Below the pieces are notes generated by a model. That model was not told the DNA's origin. It ran no database searches and saw nothing but the letters and a program-made list of their open reading frames with translations. Source: Paenibacillus mesophilus (lineage in GTDB: Bacteria; Bacillota; Bacilli; Paenibacillales; NBRC-103111). Taken from it: 64,000 nt of DNA. Position 1 is the first letter of the stretch. The number at the start of each line of letters is the position of its first letter. Shown in pieces: positions 1 to 8,811 of the stretch. The position numbers were made by a program, and so were the translations under genes. The stretch covers positions 62,001 through 126,000 of the forward strand of contig NZ_VCRA01000013.1 of NCBI RefSeq assembly GCF_005938385.1, given 5' to 3'.

Positions 1-1323
1 CTCTTCCTCGATATCCAGCACATTGCGCTTGATGACACCGTCGCGCCCGGAGAAGATCGGCAAATTCGTTCCGATCTCGTAAAATCGGTACCATGTCGAG
101 GCGTTCGGGTCGGAGACGAAATTGGAGCCGATCGGCGTCTTCATATCGTACTTCATCCCTTTGATGCGCGCCTGCTCCAGCCAGGCGAGCGCCCCTTGTA
201 CCGCGTCGGCCGCTGCCTTCGGCGGATTCGGTATCGCCATCAAGTATTGGACGACCGCCACCGATTCGGAGCTCGCGATCGACGGATGCTCATAAGGCCG
301 TCCCCCGCGGGGCTCGTAGGTGATCGGATCGTGCTGCGCTCCCCACGCCGTCGGTTGTCCGCCGACTTTGATCTGCGACTTCAAAATATAATCAAGACCC
401 CGGTCGAGCGCCTGCCCCACCCGGCTGCGCTGCGTATCGTCAACCACGTCCGTATCGAACGGATAGCTTCTGTCGGCGATGAGACGAAGTACCTCCATGG
501 TGCGCGTCATCGCGTTATCGTTATAAGTCACGTAGTCGGAATAGTTTCCTCTCGCGGGATACACTTGCGGCCATCCGCCGCTCGGAACTTGCATCTTCAG
601 CAAATAGTCGACCGCTTTCCGGACGGATTGCTTGTATCGTTCGTCCTTCGTCTCGTCATACAGGATCGCCATGAAAATCATTTCATTGGTTGTAGCGCCG
701 TTATCGATCGTACCGATCTCTTCCCCTGCCCGGGTAAACAGCTCGGTGCGCATTTCTTTGCCGTCCCACGGCCGGGCGTAGGCGGCCCCCATATTTTTGA
801 ACCAGCCGCCATGCTCCATCTGCCAGGTGAGCAAGCTGTCCGCTTGCGCGACATCCTTCGCCCGAATGCCCAAGTAATATTTAGCCGTCATCAGCTTGAC
901 GTTTTTCGGATCGCGGCTTTTCGCCGCCGCCCATGTCCCATCCGGTTGGAGCGTTTCTTTCAATTCATAGGAAGCGACGGTATGGTTCCGCTCATTCGTT
1001 CTCGTTTCCGTACGCGTTACGTTGAGAAAACGGTTCAGCTTCGGATCGAGCTCGCTCCACGTTCCCGTCGGGACCGCGAATTTCAGATCGTCCGGGACGA
1101 ACGATGCCAGCTTCTCGCTGAATGTCACTTCCACCCGGTTCGGCCCGACAACTTCGGCTTTCACGATAGCGGGAATGCAGTTGTCTTTGCACCCGGCGTC
1201 TTCTGCCGATTGCTGTGTCCCCCACTGCGAAACTATGAGGACGGCCGCCGACAGCAGCGCGATTGCGGCCAATAGGCCGATCACAATCGTTTTGTTGCGT
1301 GTATGCTTAGGTATTGTTTTCAC
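1..1323 (-). CDS. Pectate lyase, polysaccharide lyase family 10 (C-terminus beyond window)
   Basis: Secreted or membrane-anchored lyase cleaving polygalacturonate by beta-elimination. A GTG start at 1323 lies 5 bp after the upstream esterase stop. Residues 1-34 are a basic, then hydrophobic signal/anchor. A short domain follows (about 45-140), then the PL10 alpha-toroid with GGWFKNM, TIDNGAT, GGWPQVYP, TAWGAQHDPITYEPRGG and the ALAWLEQARIKG tail. These match PL10 enzymes by recall. The reading frame is open to the window edge (441 codons), so only the last residues are missing. It is co-transcribed with the acetylesterase, which fits deacetylation followed by cleavage of pectin. Family assignment is firm; exact substrate is inferred. 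Confidence 0.88.
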   Translation of the reverse strand, partial: MKTIPKHTRNKTIVIGLLAAIALLSAAVLIVSQWGTQQSAEDAGCKDNCIPAIVKAEVVGPNRVEVTFSEKLASFVPDDLKFAVPTGTWSELDPKLNRFLNVTRTETRTNERNHTVASYELKETLQPDGTWAAAKSRDPKNVKLMTAKYYLGIRAKDVAQADSLLTWQMEHGGWFKNMGAAYARPWDGKEMRTELFTRAGEEIGTIDNGATTNEMIFMAILYDETKDERYKQSVRKAVDYLLKMQVPSGGWPQVYPARGNYSDYVTYNDNAMTRTMEVLRLIADRSYPFDTDVVDDTQRSRVGQALDRGLDYILKSQIKVGGQPTAWGAQHDPITYEPRGGRPYEHPSIASSESVAVVQYLMAIPNPPKAAADAVQGALAWLEQARIKGMKYDMKTPIGSNFVSDPNASTWYRFYEIGTNLPIFSGRDGVIKRNVLDIEEE

Positions 1324-1328
1324 CCCGC

Positions 1329-2123
1329 TTACTTATGCACCGGTTCCGGGCTAGTATTCTTTATATAATCGAGAAGCGGCAGCTTCGCCTCCCGGATTCC
1401 TTGAACGACCAGCCCGGCCATCTCCGAAGCGCCGTTTTCGTTAAAATGCGTATTGTCCTTCGACCCTTCCGGGTAATTGGCGTTTTCTCCGGGTTCAAGC
1501 CATAGAAACAATTTCTTCGACGGTTCGTCGCCAAGCTGCTCCAACAGCTTCTTGCTGCTCGTGTGCAAATCGATAACCGGAACCTGCAGCTCCTTGCCAA
1601 GCTGGATCATGGCGGCGGGATACGCACCATGCGTCATGGCGAGCGTACCGTTCGGATTGAAATTTCTCCGATTCATCGGAGTGATCAGAACCGGAAACGC
1701 CCCCTTCTCCCGGGCTGCTTCGACATACTGCTTCAAGTATGATTTGTATGTCGTATAAGGATCGGTATGGCGCTCCTGGTCGGTTTTCTCGTCGTTATGC
1801 CCGAATTGGATGAACAAATAATCGCCTTTTCGGATCTCTTCCTTTATTTTTTGCAGCCGCCCTTCATCGATGAAGCTTTTGGAGCTTCTGCCCGATTCCG
1901 CGGCGTTTACGACCGTCACCCGATCCGTAAAATGAGTTCCGATAAACTGCCCCCATCCGGCCAACGGCGCCCTTTTGTCGAGATAGCTTGCAACCGTGGA
2001 GTCTCCTGCCAAATAAAGGGTTAACGGCGGCATAGTCGGTTTGTCCCCCCCTTTCGTTCCGCACGCCCCGGACAGCAAGGATAGCGCGAGAATGAGCATG
2101 GCGGTAAAGCCTTTGTTTCGCAT
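1329..2123 (-). CDS. Rhamnogalacturonan acetylesterase-like SGNH hydrolase (CE12), lipoprotein
   Basis: Removes acetyl groups from pectic rhamnogalacturonan outside the membrane. Residues 1-20 are a lipoprotein signal with lipobox LSGAC. The catalytic motifs are AGDSTVA (nucleophile Ser), a Gly in NAAESGRS, FGHND, and the DNTHFNENG block carrying the catalytic Asp and His. Length (264 aa) is usual for CE12 enzymes such as Bacillus YesT/RhgT. It is first in an operon with the PL10 lyase directly downstream. Acetyl-xylan esterase activity is possible, but the pectinase neighbours favour pectin. Confidence 0.88.
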   Translation of the reverse strand: MRNKGFTAMLILALSLLSGACGTKGGDKPTMPPLTLYLAGDSTVASYLDKRAPLAGWGQFIGTHFTDRVTVVNAAESGRSSKSFIDEGRLQKIKEEIRKGDYLFIQFGHNDEKTDQERHTDPYTTYKSYLKQYVEAAREKGAFPVLITPMNRRNFNPNGTLAMTHGAYPAAMIQLGKELQVPVIDLHTSSKKLLEQLGDEPSKKLFLWLEPGENANYPEGSKDNTHFNENGASEMAGLVVQGIREAKLPLLDYIKNTSPEPVHK

Positions 2124-2450
2124 CGTGCCCTCTCCCCCTTCATGAATAGTTCCAGACGATTTTGATCGATGCTGCGAGTCAATGTGGTCTGCCTCCCATT
2201 TCCCCGGAAGATCCGGAATTGTGAACGTTTGATCATGATTGATAGTAATCGATTTCTAAATAATTAAAAGAATACGTTTTCTTTAATACAAAACTCATGT
2301 AATACAGCGTCTACTTGTAATTGTATTATACGTATTCATATTCTGTAAATAACTAAAAAACGACTTCACCATTACGTGCAGTATCAATGTTGCGCCATTT
2401 CATCGAACGTCCATCGCCAGCCGCTCCGTGCCGATTATAACTTACTAAAT

Positions 2451-2479
2451 TTGAGAAACCATAAAAAAATGAGTAAACT
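2451..2479 (+). promoter_or_regulatory. Candidate sigma-A promoter of the LLM oxidoreductase gene
   Basis: TTGAGA (2451-2456), 17 bp, then TAAACT (2474-2479), 12 bp before an AGGAGG ribosome-binding site (2491-2496). It sits in the AT-rich 382-bp divergent region 2124-2505, in which I see no further gene or repeat; that region must also hold the leftward promoter of the esterase/lyase operon. Confidence 0.5.
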
Positions 2480-2505
2480 ATAAATATCAAAGGAGGCGAA
2501 TCCCA

Positions 2506-3576
2506 TTGGCCGATCTGGCACAGAACATGGAAATAGGAATCAGTACATTTTTGGAAGCAACACCGGATCCGGTGACAGGTGCGGTCATCAGCCATGCCGA
2601 GCGGCTGCGCAATGCGGTTGAGGAGATCGTGCTGGCCGATCAGGTCGGTCTGGATGTGTATGGAATCGGGGAGCATCATCGGGCCGATTATGCCGGCACT
2701 TCGCCCGCTGTCGTACTGGCGGCCGCCGCAGCCATGACCAAGCGGATCAGGCTCACGAGCGCCGTTACCGTGCTATCCTCGGACGATCCGGTACGCGTGT
2801 ATCAAGCGTTCTCCACCTTGGACGGCATCTCTAACGGTCGAGCCGAAATTATGGCCGGCCGGGGTTCGTTTATCGAATCGTTTCCCCTGTTCGGCTATAG
2901 CCTGGAAGATTATGACGAGCTGTTCGAAGAAAAGCTGGAGCTGCTGCTCGCGATCCGTGCCTCGGAAAAAGTAACTTGGCGCGGCGGTCATCGTCCGGCG
3001 ATCGACAACCTCGGCGTTTATCCCCGGTCCGTTCAAAGCCCGCTGCCGGTCTGGATCGCAAGCGGCGGGAATCCGGAGTCGGCCGTTCGGGCAGGCATGC
3101 TCGGCCTTCCGATCGCGTTCGCCATTATAGGCGGAATGCCGGAGAGGTTCGCTCCGCTGGTCGACCTGTACAAGAAGGCTGCCGCACGGGCCGGACACAA
3201 TCCCGAGACGCTGCCGATTGCGACGCATTCGCACGGATTTGTCGGAGAAACGACCGAGAAAGCCGCCGATTTCTTTTTCCCTTCGACGCAAGCCCAAATG
3301 AACGTAATCGGACGCGAACGGGGATGGCCTCCTTATACCCGTGAAGCTTATGACGCAGCACGCAGCCTTCGCGGCGCCCTTTATGTCGGCGACCCTGAAT
3401 TTGTCGCGGAGAAGATCGTTTTGCTGCGCAAAAACTTGGGAGTGACCCGGTTCTTCCTGCATGTCAATGTCGGCACGATGCCGCATCGTGAAGTGATGCG
3501 CGCTATCGAGCTGCTCGGCACCAGAGTCGCGCCGATCGTGCGCAAGGAGCTTGCCCGGCACGGCGAGAAGGCATAA
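2506..3576 (+). CDS. LLM-class flavin-dependent oxidoreductase
   Basis: Cytoplasmic FMN/F420-type oxidoreductase of the bacterial luciferase-like family, a TIM barrel of 356 aa. The TTG at 2506 is taken as start because AGGAGG (2491-2496) is 9 bp upstream; the first ATG (2527) would be 30 bp away. Supporting stretches are GIGEHHRADYAGTSPA near residue 55, the RAEIMAGRGSF loop, and the PLPVWIASGGNPES strand near 178. Substrate cannot be told. It stands alone and points away from the pectinase operon, so a role in sugar use is only association. Confidence 0.88.
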   Translation: MADLAQNMEIGISTFLEATPDPVTGAVISHAERLRNAVEEIVLADQVGLDVYGIGEHHRADYAGTSPAVVLAAAAAMTKRIRLTSAVTVLSSDDPVRVYQAFSTLDGISNGRAEIMAGRGSFIESFPLFGYSLEDYDELFEEKLELLLAIRASEKVTWRGGHRPAIDNLGVYPRSVQSPLPVWIASGGNPESAVRAGMLGLPIAFAIIGGMPERFAPLVDLYKKAAARAGHNPETLPIATHSHGFVGETTEKAADFFFPSTQAQMNVIGRERGWPPYTREAYDAARSLRGALYVGDPEFVAEKIVLLRKNLGVTRFFLHVNVGTMPHREVMRAIELLGTRVAPIVRKELARHGEKA

Positions 3577-3600
3577 TCCGATTCGTGGCCGTTAAAGCAA

Positions 3601-3631
3601 CCCCACAAAGTGGTACTTTGCGGGGACCCCG
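3601..3631. repeat. Short internally deleted copy of the CCCC(A)AAAGTG interspersed palindrome
   Basis: CCCCACAAAGTG is followed at once by GTACTTTGCGGGGACCCCG. Both arms match the longer copies at 22920, 38478, 38545 and 56205, but the central CTTCGnAG segment is missing. Confidence 0.65.
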
Positions 3632-3660
3632 AAATTATAAAACTCAAAATTGGGAAAGTA

Positions 3661-3687
3661 AAAACCGGAGGCGCGGCCTCCGGTTTT
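3661..3687. terminator. Bidirectional rho-independent terminator
   Basis: Perfect 12-bp stem AAAACCGGAGGC / GCCTCCGGTTTT with a GCG loop. It lies between the convergent LLM oxidoreductase (+) and beta-helix (-) genes and has A/T tracts on both sides. Confidence 0.85.
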
Positions 3688-3764
3688 ACTTCACGAATTG
3701 GACATAAGAGTCTTTGGCACCCAAAAGACCGTTATTTTGTCCCCGCAAGCTGCTACTGCTGCCG

Positions 3765-5495
3765 CTACTGCATCACTCTCACCCGCCAGTTCCCTGCCGG
3801 CAAGCTTACCGCCGATCCCGTCATGTTGGTCAGCACCACGCGGACAAGGTCCGGAGCGACTACCATAGCGCTTACTCCGAGACTCCCCGTGCTCGTATCG
3901 CTACCGGCCAGAGCAAATTGTCCGGACATAGCGCCTTGTACCGCAACGTCAAATTCCGCGTAACCTCCTGCGGGTATAGTTACGGCGCTCCAAACGAAAG
4001 CGGCCGTTAACGGAGCCGTATACGGATCATACCCCCGGTTGTCGAACGACGAGAAGTTTGTTAGGAACGACAAGCCTGAAGGCGCGGCTCCTAAATTATT
4101 ATGAAGCAGCCTGATGTTAGCCGAAGGGGCGACCGTAAATTTCACGGTAGAGCTCTGCAAGTCGTTCGAGCTAATCGTAATGCCGTCGCTGGACCGTACG
4201 TTAACGCCGGCAAACGCGGCGCTTGAGTTGTCGATGCCGGCGATCATGTTGCCTTCGATCGTAGAATTCGCCACATTGTCCAACACGACGCCAAGGCCTC
4301 CTCCTTGTATCATATTGCCGGTAACGAGCAAATTCTGCAAATTAACGGCGCTGATCGTCCGCGTACCGCCCGGCGACGCCGCATTGCTGCTCAAAATATT
4401 GTTCGCGATCACATAGCCGGACGGCAGCGGCGATATATTGTTCGGCATTTGCAAGCCGATCAGATTGCGTCCCGATGTACTCTCTATTACGTTGCCTTCG
4501 ATGATCAGGTTGTTCGCTTGATAATCCGCGCTTATTCCGCGTCCGGTGGAAGTCTCGATTCGGTTGCCGACCGCGAGACTGAAATTTTTCGTAGTGCCCG
4601 TATAGGCGACGACCGGCGAATAGGCGAAGGCGATGCTGGAATATTTGGCGGAGGATGTATTGTAGTATGGCTTGCTTACTCCTCCGTCCGGGGAGTCGTT
4701 CGCGTTTCTCAGCGTGTTGTTGATCACTTTTACTCCTGTGGACTGGAACATCGCGATATTGTTTTTCCCCGTATGCTCGACGATACTGTTCACAATCGTC
4801 AAATTGCGGTTCGAGCCGCCGGAAAGTCCGTCCTGGGCAATATGTTTGATATGTACGTTCTCGACCTTCGAATTCGAAGTAGTCGACAGCGTAAGGCCAT
4901 TCTGATCGTAAATGCCGTTGCTTTCCATTCCGGTCGGCCCGGCCCATGTCACGTTGTTCCAGTTGCCGTCGATGGTCAGATTGGCGATCCGGATATGGCT
5001 CAGCGCTTTGGCAAGCGGTCCGTCAATGCCTTGATTGTTGATGACCGTGCGCAATACCGTACCGTTCTCGCCGTCCGCCATCTTGAGTACGGAGGCGCCC
5101 ATGCCCGAGCCTTCGATCGTCACATTGCTTTCCTTAATAAGCAAGCTGTAATTGTAGCTCCTTGCCGGCGAAGACCGCTTGACGCTGTAAGTGCCCGGAG
5201 GCAGGAAAACGACACCACCGCCCGCAAGACCTGCCGCATCGATCGCGGCTTGTATCGCCGCCGTATCATCGGTTACTCCGTCGCCTGCTGCACCGTAATC
5301 CTTGACGGAATAAATCCGCATCGGATTCGGGTCGCTCCCGTATACCGCCTGCTGCACAACTTGTCGCACATACTCTCCGATTGCGCCGAATTCCTTGCCG
5401 CCCCGGTCGGTCGAGTCCGCGCGAGCCGACATAACCGGCAAAGACAAAAATAATACCGTCGCGAGAGCTATTCGGCTGCTCCATTTCCTTAACAT
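3765..5495 (-). CDS. Secreted right-handed beta-helix protein (pectate lyase-like)
   Basis: 576 aa. Residues 1-26 are a signal peptide ending at SARA. Residues 60-110 hold the pectate_lyase_3-type opening VKDYGAAGDGVTDDTAAIQ and GGGVVFLPPGTY. Regular beta-helix rungs rich in stacked Asn/Ile follow to about 490, then a beta-sandwich-like tail with GNWRVRVM at the end. Such folds occur in GH28, GH55 and PL families; no catalytic set is clear to me, so the exact activity is open. It lies 51 bp after the binding-protein gene in the same direction, suggesting one operon in which enzyme and uptake protein are coregulated. Confidence 0.78.
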   Translation of the reverse strand: MLRKWSSRIALATVLFLSLPVMSARADSTDRGGKEFGAIGEYVRQVVQQAVYGSDPNPMRIYSVKDYGAAGDGVTDDTAAIQAAIDAAGLAGGGVVFLPPGTYSVKRSSPARSYNYSLLIKESNVTIEGSGMGASVLKMADGENGTVLRTVINNQGIDGPLAKALSHIRIANLTIDGNWNNVTWAGPTGMESNGIYDQNGLTLSTTSNSKVENVHIKHIAQDGLSGGSNRNLTIVNSIVEHTGKNNIAMFQSTGVKVINNTLRNANDSPDGGVSKPYYNTSSAKYSSIAFAYSPVVAYTGTTKNFSLAVGNRIETSTGRGISADYQANNLIIEGNVIESTSGRNLIGLQMPNNISPLPSGYVIANNILSSNAASPGGTRTISAVNLQNLLVTGNMIQGGGLGVVLDNVANSTIEGNMIAGIDNSSAAFAGVNVRSSDGITISSNDLQSSTVKFTVAPSANIRLLHNNLGAAPSGLSFLTNFSSFDNRGYDPYTAPLTAAFVWSAVTIPAGGYAEFDVAVQGAMSGQFALAGSDTSTGSLGVSAMVVAPDLVRVVLTNMTGSAVSLPAGNWRVRVMQ

Positions 5496-5546
5496 GGTAC
5501 CGCCTCCTTGATTTATTTTGTATATTTGACTGAACCATTGATGTCC

Positions 5547-6854
5547 TTATTTGCTTTTCTCCTTCTCTACTTCCTTCTTCAGCTTCTCGCTTATATCGCC
5601 CAGAGCCGTGTTGATATCCATCTCGTTCGTCGCGACCTTCTGGAAGTTGTTGGCGACAATATTTTGCTGCGTGCCCACGGGAATGTCGGTCAACCCGTTT
5701 TGGCGCTTTGCCGTCGGCGGTATCGGCTCATAGTAATTGACCGCATTCGTATTTTTTTTGCTGTATATCGGATGATCCTTTCCGAGATTCGCCGCGATAT
5801 CTTTATTCGCAAGCGTAGTCGGAATGCCGTTCCGCGAGTCCTGCATTTGGACTTCGTCCGACAGCATCGTCATAATAGCTTGGAACGCTTCGCTCTTATG
5901 CTTGCTTTGCTTCGTAACGGACCAGTAGGCCGGGCCGCGCTGCGGCATCAGCTTCGGAGCGCCTTCCATCACGGGGGCGGATACGATATCCCAGTTCAGC
6001 TCGGGAGGCAGACTGACATAGATGCTGTACTGGTTCACTTGCATCGCCACGCTGCCTTGGCCGAATACGGCCCCTTCCTCGACCGCCGTCTTGGCAATCG
6101 TATTGTTCGGAATATCGTAAAACCGTTTCAAGTTTTCGAACAATTTTTTCCACACGTCCGGATTGGACAAGCCGTCCGCTTTCGGGTCGAGAATCGGCTG
6201 CGAATAAGGATTGTCTCTCAACAAGGCGATCGTGCCTGCGCTGAAGCCCCGATAGATCCGATCCCCGTCCACCCTCGTCAGCTTTTTGGCCAATTCGTAG
6301 ATTTCATCCCAATTCATGCCGTTTTTCGGATACGGCTGACCGAATTTATCGAACAAATCTTTGTTGTAATACAGCACTTGGGGAAAGTAAGGCGGCACGG
6401 GCAAACCGTATAGCTCTCCCGTCTTCACTACATCGATGATTTCTTGCACGAAAACCGGATTAAACCGATTTGTCGAATATTTGTGAGCATTCACCTGCTC
6501 CCGCAAATCGTAGGCCAGACCGAGATCGATGTACGATGTTTTGAGCGACGGGATATCCGTACGGATCAAATCGGGAATGTCGCCTTGGGCGACGAGTTCC
6601 TGGATCGAAGACCCTTTATCGCTAGTTCTGTACTTGAACGTAATATGCGGGTATTTGCTCTCCAACGCTTTGCGAAACCTTGCATCGAACTCCTCCGGCT
6701 TGACCCCCGCCGCATATATCGTCATCGTGAACGGTTCGGCGCTGACTTCCTTCGTCCCGATGTCCGGCTTGGCGCCGTCATTTCCCCCTCCGCAAGCGGT
6801 CAGCGCGACGGTTCCCGATAAACATAAGCATGCAGCCATGAACAACCGTTTCAT
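5547..6854 (-). CDS. Family-1 sugar ABC transporter substrate-binding lipoprotein
   Basis: 435 aa. Signal with lipobox LTAC at about residues 18-21. Family marks are KYPHITFKYRT (N-lobe) and YGLPVPPYFPQVLYYNKD followed by DKFGQPYPKNGMNWDE, shared almost word for word with the two other binding proteins in this window. It captures an oligosaccharide outside the cell for an ABC importer. No permease or ATPase is next to it. It heads the operon with the beta-helix protein and is divergent from the GntR-binding-protein fusion regulator, which suggests oligouronide or related ligands. Confidence 0.88.
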   Translation of the reverse strand: MKRLFMAACLCLSGTVALTACGGGNDGAKPDIGTKEVSAEPFTMTIYAAGVKPEEFDARFRKALESKYPHITFKYRTSDKGSSIQELVAQGDIPDLIRTDIPSLKTSYIDLGLAYDLREQVNAHKYSTNRFNPVFVQEIIDVVKTGELYGLPVPPYFPQVLYYNKDLFDKFGQPYPKNGMNWDEIYELAKKLTRVDGDRIYRGFSAGTIALLRDNPYSQPILDPKADGLSNPDVWKKLFENLKRFYDIPNNTIAKTAVEEGAVFGQGSVAMQVNQYSIYVSLPPELNWDIVSAPVMEGAPKLMPQRGPAYWSVTKQSKHKSEAFQAIMTMLSDEVQMQDSRNGIPTTLANKDIAANLGKDHPIYSKKNTNAVNYYEPIPPTAKRQNGLTDIPVGTQQNIVANNFQKVATNEMDINTALGDISEKLKKEVEKEKSK

Positions 6855-6906
6855 GTTTCCGTATTGCCCCTTTCCATCCTAGTTTTGTGTGCGTTCCCCC
6901 AAAATC

Positions 6907-7034
6907 TAATTCACATCTAAGTGCACAATAATGTGAATTAATAAAACTAATTCATTAATTAATTCACAAAATCATTATAATAACAACAAGTAAACGCTGT
7001 CAATTTATTATTTTATCAATTTAATGTGAATTAA
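6907..7034. promoter_or_regulatory. Array of TGTGAATTA operator-like repeats between binding protein and regulator
   Basis: Four copies of the same element in alternating orientation: TAATTCACAT (6907-6916), ATGTGAATTAA (6931-6941), TTAATTCACA (6959-6968) and ATGTGAATTAA (7024-7034). A partial fifth TTCACAT occurs near 7062. The first two form an inverted pair. The whole 322-bp divergent region 6855-7176 is AT-rich. Likely binding sites of the regulator at 7177; binding itself is inference. Confidence 0.6.
6989..7002. promoter_or_regulatory. Near-consensus cre (CcpA) site
   Basis: AGTAAACGCTGTCA matches the cre consensus TGWAANCGNTNWCA at all but the first fixed position. It lies 135 bp upstream of the binding-protein gene, between TGTGAATTA copies 3 and 4. 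Confidence 0.45.
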
Positions 7035-7176
7035 CGATATGAATACGAGACAAATCCTACTTCACATCGTTCCAGCCATGTATTTAGCAAGCAGAAATCA
7101 ACATTACGACTTCCTCTTTTAATTTACATGTAGTTCGTATATAATAATACATATCAATTAGACCGAAGGTGAAGCT

Positions 7177-8592
7177 ATGTCCGAGAAAGCCAGCCGCAAA
7201 ACGTTTCGAATCCGTCTCGAAGCCATGATTCAGCAGCTGCGCAGCAGCATTATAGAGGGCACATACTCCGTAGGCGAATATTTGCCTGCCGAGAGCTTGC
7301 TCGCCAAGCAATATGAACTCAGCAACAATTCGGTACGCAAAGGACTGGAGGTTTTGGTGGAGGAGGGCTTTATCGTCAAGATCGATAAAGTCGGCAGCCG
7401 GGTGATCAAAGCGGCGGAGCGGGAACGGGTAACCGTGACCGTCGGCTGTACGCCTTCCATTGCGAGGGATTTGGAGTTTACGCGGCTCCTCGATGATTTT
7501 CACGCCCTGCATCCTTCGATCGCGGTAAAACCGGTCACTGGAACGGCAGACGGCCTGTTCTCGAACCGCACCTATATCGAATCGATAAAGGAGCAAATGG
7601 AGACCGGCGCGATCGACATCTTCACTCTCAACAACATGAATTTCAACGAACTCGTGGAACGCGGTTATACGGGGCTGCTTGAGGAACAGAAGGCGAATGC
7701 GGAGATGTATCCCTTCTTGAACGGAGCTTTTGCCGTTGACGGCACCTTGTATGTCCAGCCTGTAACGTTCTCTCCCTTAGTGCTGTGCTACAACAGGAAC
7801 CATTTCCGCGAAGCGAAGCTTCCTGAGCCGGACTCCGGATGGAAGTGGGACGATCTTGTGCAGGCCGCCGCCCGGCTGACCGTACCTAACCAGAAGCACG
7901 GCTTTTACTTTTTTCAAGTGTCGGAAAACCGTTGGCCGCTTTTTTTGCTGCAAAGCGGACAATCTTTCCCGCGGGAAGGGGAACTGCCGGGCGATATACG
8001 AGGAACCCGGCTTATGGAAGGCATCTTGCTATGCGGGGAGCTGACACGCAACCGGGATATTTTCCCGAATTACTTGTCCGAGAGCAGCACGGATGCGAGC
8101 CGATTATTTCTGGAAGGCAAAATATCGATGTTGCTGGCTACGTACAGCAGCTTAAACGACTTTAAACATTCCGATCTCGATTACGATATTTCGCCCGTAC
8201 CGTTTATACACATCCCGATAACTTTACTCCTCTCGATCGGCATGATCGTGAATAAGCATTCCAGGCAAAAAGAAGCGGCTCAACGGTTCGTCGACTATAT
8301 GGCCTCCAGGAGAGCGCAAGACCTTATCCGCCGGCACACGATCAGCATTCCCGCCATGAAGCCGGCCGCAGAAGATCCGTGTCCGGAGGAATTCCGGCTG
8401 AACCGGCCCAGACATTATTCCTTGTTCCGCGAAATCATCCCTTCGTATCGGCTTCATTCCGAATTAAATTGGCCGGCGCGGGCATTCGAGTCTTTGCGGC
8501 ATTTGCTTAAAATGTTCTGGTCCGGCCTGATCGACGAGCATACGTTAAACGAACGACTGACCTCTCTTCGACGCGTGGACTCAGCCGATTAA
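7177..8592 (+). CDS. GntR winged-helix regulator fused to a sugar-binding-protein domain
   Basis: 471 aa. Residues 10-75 are a GntR DNA-binding domain (GEYLPAESLLAKQY, then NNSVRKGLEVLVEEGF). From about 80 to 455 the protein is a family-1 extracellular binding-protein fold: PVTFSPLVLCYNRNHF and SGWKWDDLVQAAARLT align with YNKDLFDKFG and MTWDETYELAKKLT of the secreted paralogues in this window. No signal peptide is present, so the sensor domain works in the cytoplasm, probably binding an imported sugar. It is divergent from a binding protein/beta-helix operon with TGTGAATTA repeats between. Ligand unknown. Confidence 0.85.
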   Translation: MSEKASRKTFRIRLEAMIQQLRSSIIEGTYSVGEYLPAESLLAKQYELSNNSVRKGLEVLVEEGFIVKIDKVGSRVIKAAERERVTVTVGCTPSIARDLEFTRLLDDFHALHPSIAVKPVTGTADGLFSNRTYIESIKEQMETGAIDIFTLNNMNFNELVERGYTGLLEEQKANAEMYPFLNGAFAVDGTLYVQPVTFSPLVLCYNRNHFREAKLPEPDSGWKWDDLVQAAARLTVPNQKHGFYFFQVSENRWPLFLLQSGQSFPREGELPGDIRGTRLMEGILLCGELTRNRDIFPNYLSESSTDASRLFLEGKISMLLATYSSLNDFKHSDLDYDISPVPFIHIPITLLLSIGMIVNKHSRQKEAAQRFVDYMASRRAQDLIRRHTISIPAMKPAAEDPCPEEFRLNRPRHYSLFREIIPSYRLHSELNWPARAFESLRHLLKMFWSGLIDEHTLNERLTSLRRVDSAD

Positions 8593-8654
8593 TCTTAGGA
8601 TGTCTCTAGCCGCCCCGGACCAATCCCGCTCCGGGGCGGATATAACCATAAAAC

Positions 8655-8676
8655 AAAAAAACCGCCATAAAGGCGG
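8655..8676 (-). terminator. Terminator of the tRNA operon
   Basis: Read on the minus strand: CCGCC-TTTAT-GGCGG, then seven T. It follows the tRNA relict by 20 bp. Confidence 0.8.
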
Positions 8677-8696
8677 ATTCGTTGAATTAGATCAAA

Positions 8697-8769
8697 TGGC
8701 GGAGCTGACGGGATACTCTCCACTTCGTTCCGAGACTGCGAAGCGTCTGCTAACGAAGCAAAGCTCCGA
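8697..8769 (-). pseudogene. tRNA-sized relict in the tRNA operon
   Basis: Exactly 73 nt on the minus strand. A TCGGAGC 5' arm pairs with GCTCCGC, followed by CCA. The final 20 nt are identical to the 3' end of the neighbouring tRNA-Asp including CCA (repeats at 8695-8714 and 8810-8829). The interior has inverted pairs (CTTCGTT/AACGAAG and AGAC/GTCT) but no recognisable T-loop GTTCGA. It occupies the slot of a fourth tRNA, between tRNA-Asp and the terminator. Probably a decayed or recombined tRNA; a structured ncRNA is the alternative. Confidence 0.5.
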
Positions 8770-8811
8770 CGAACCTAAAGGTTCTCATCCCGTGAAGGGA
8801 GATAAATCTAA

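Noticed and set aside
196..1275. 359-codon plus-strand frame
   Set aside because: Antisense shadow of the PL10 pectate lyase, whose minus-strand translation has clear family motifs.
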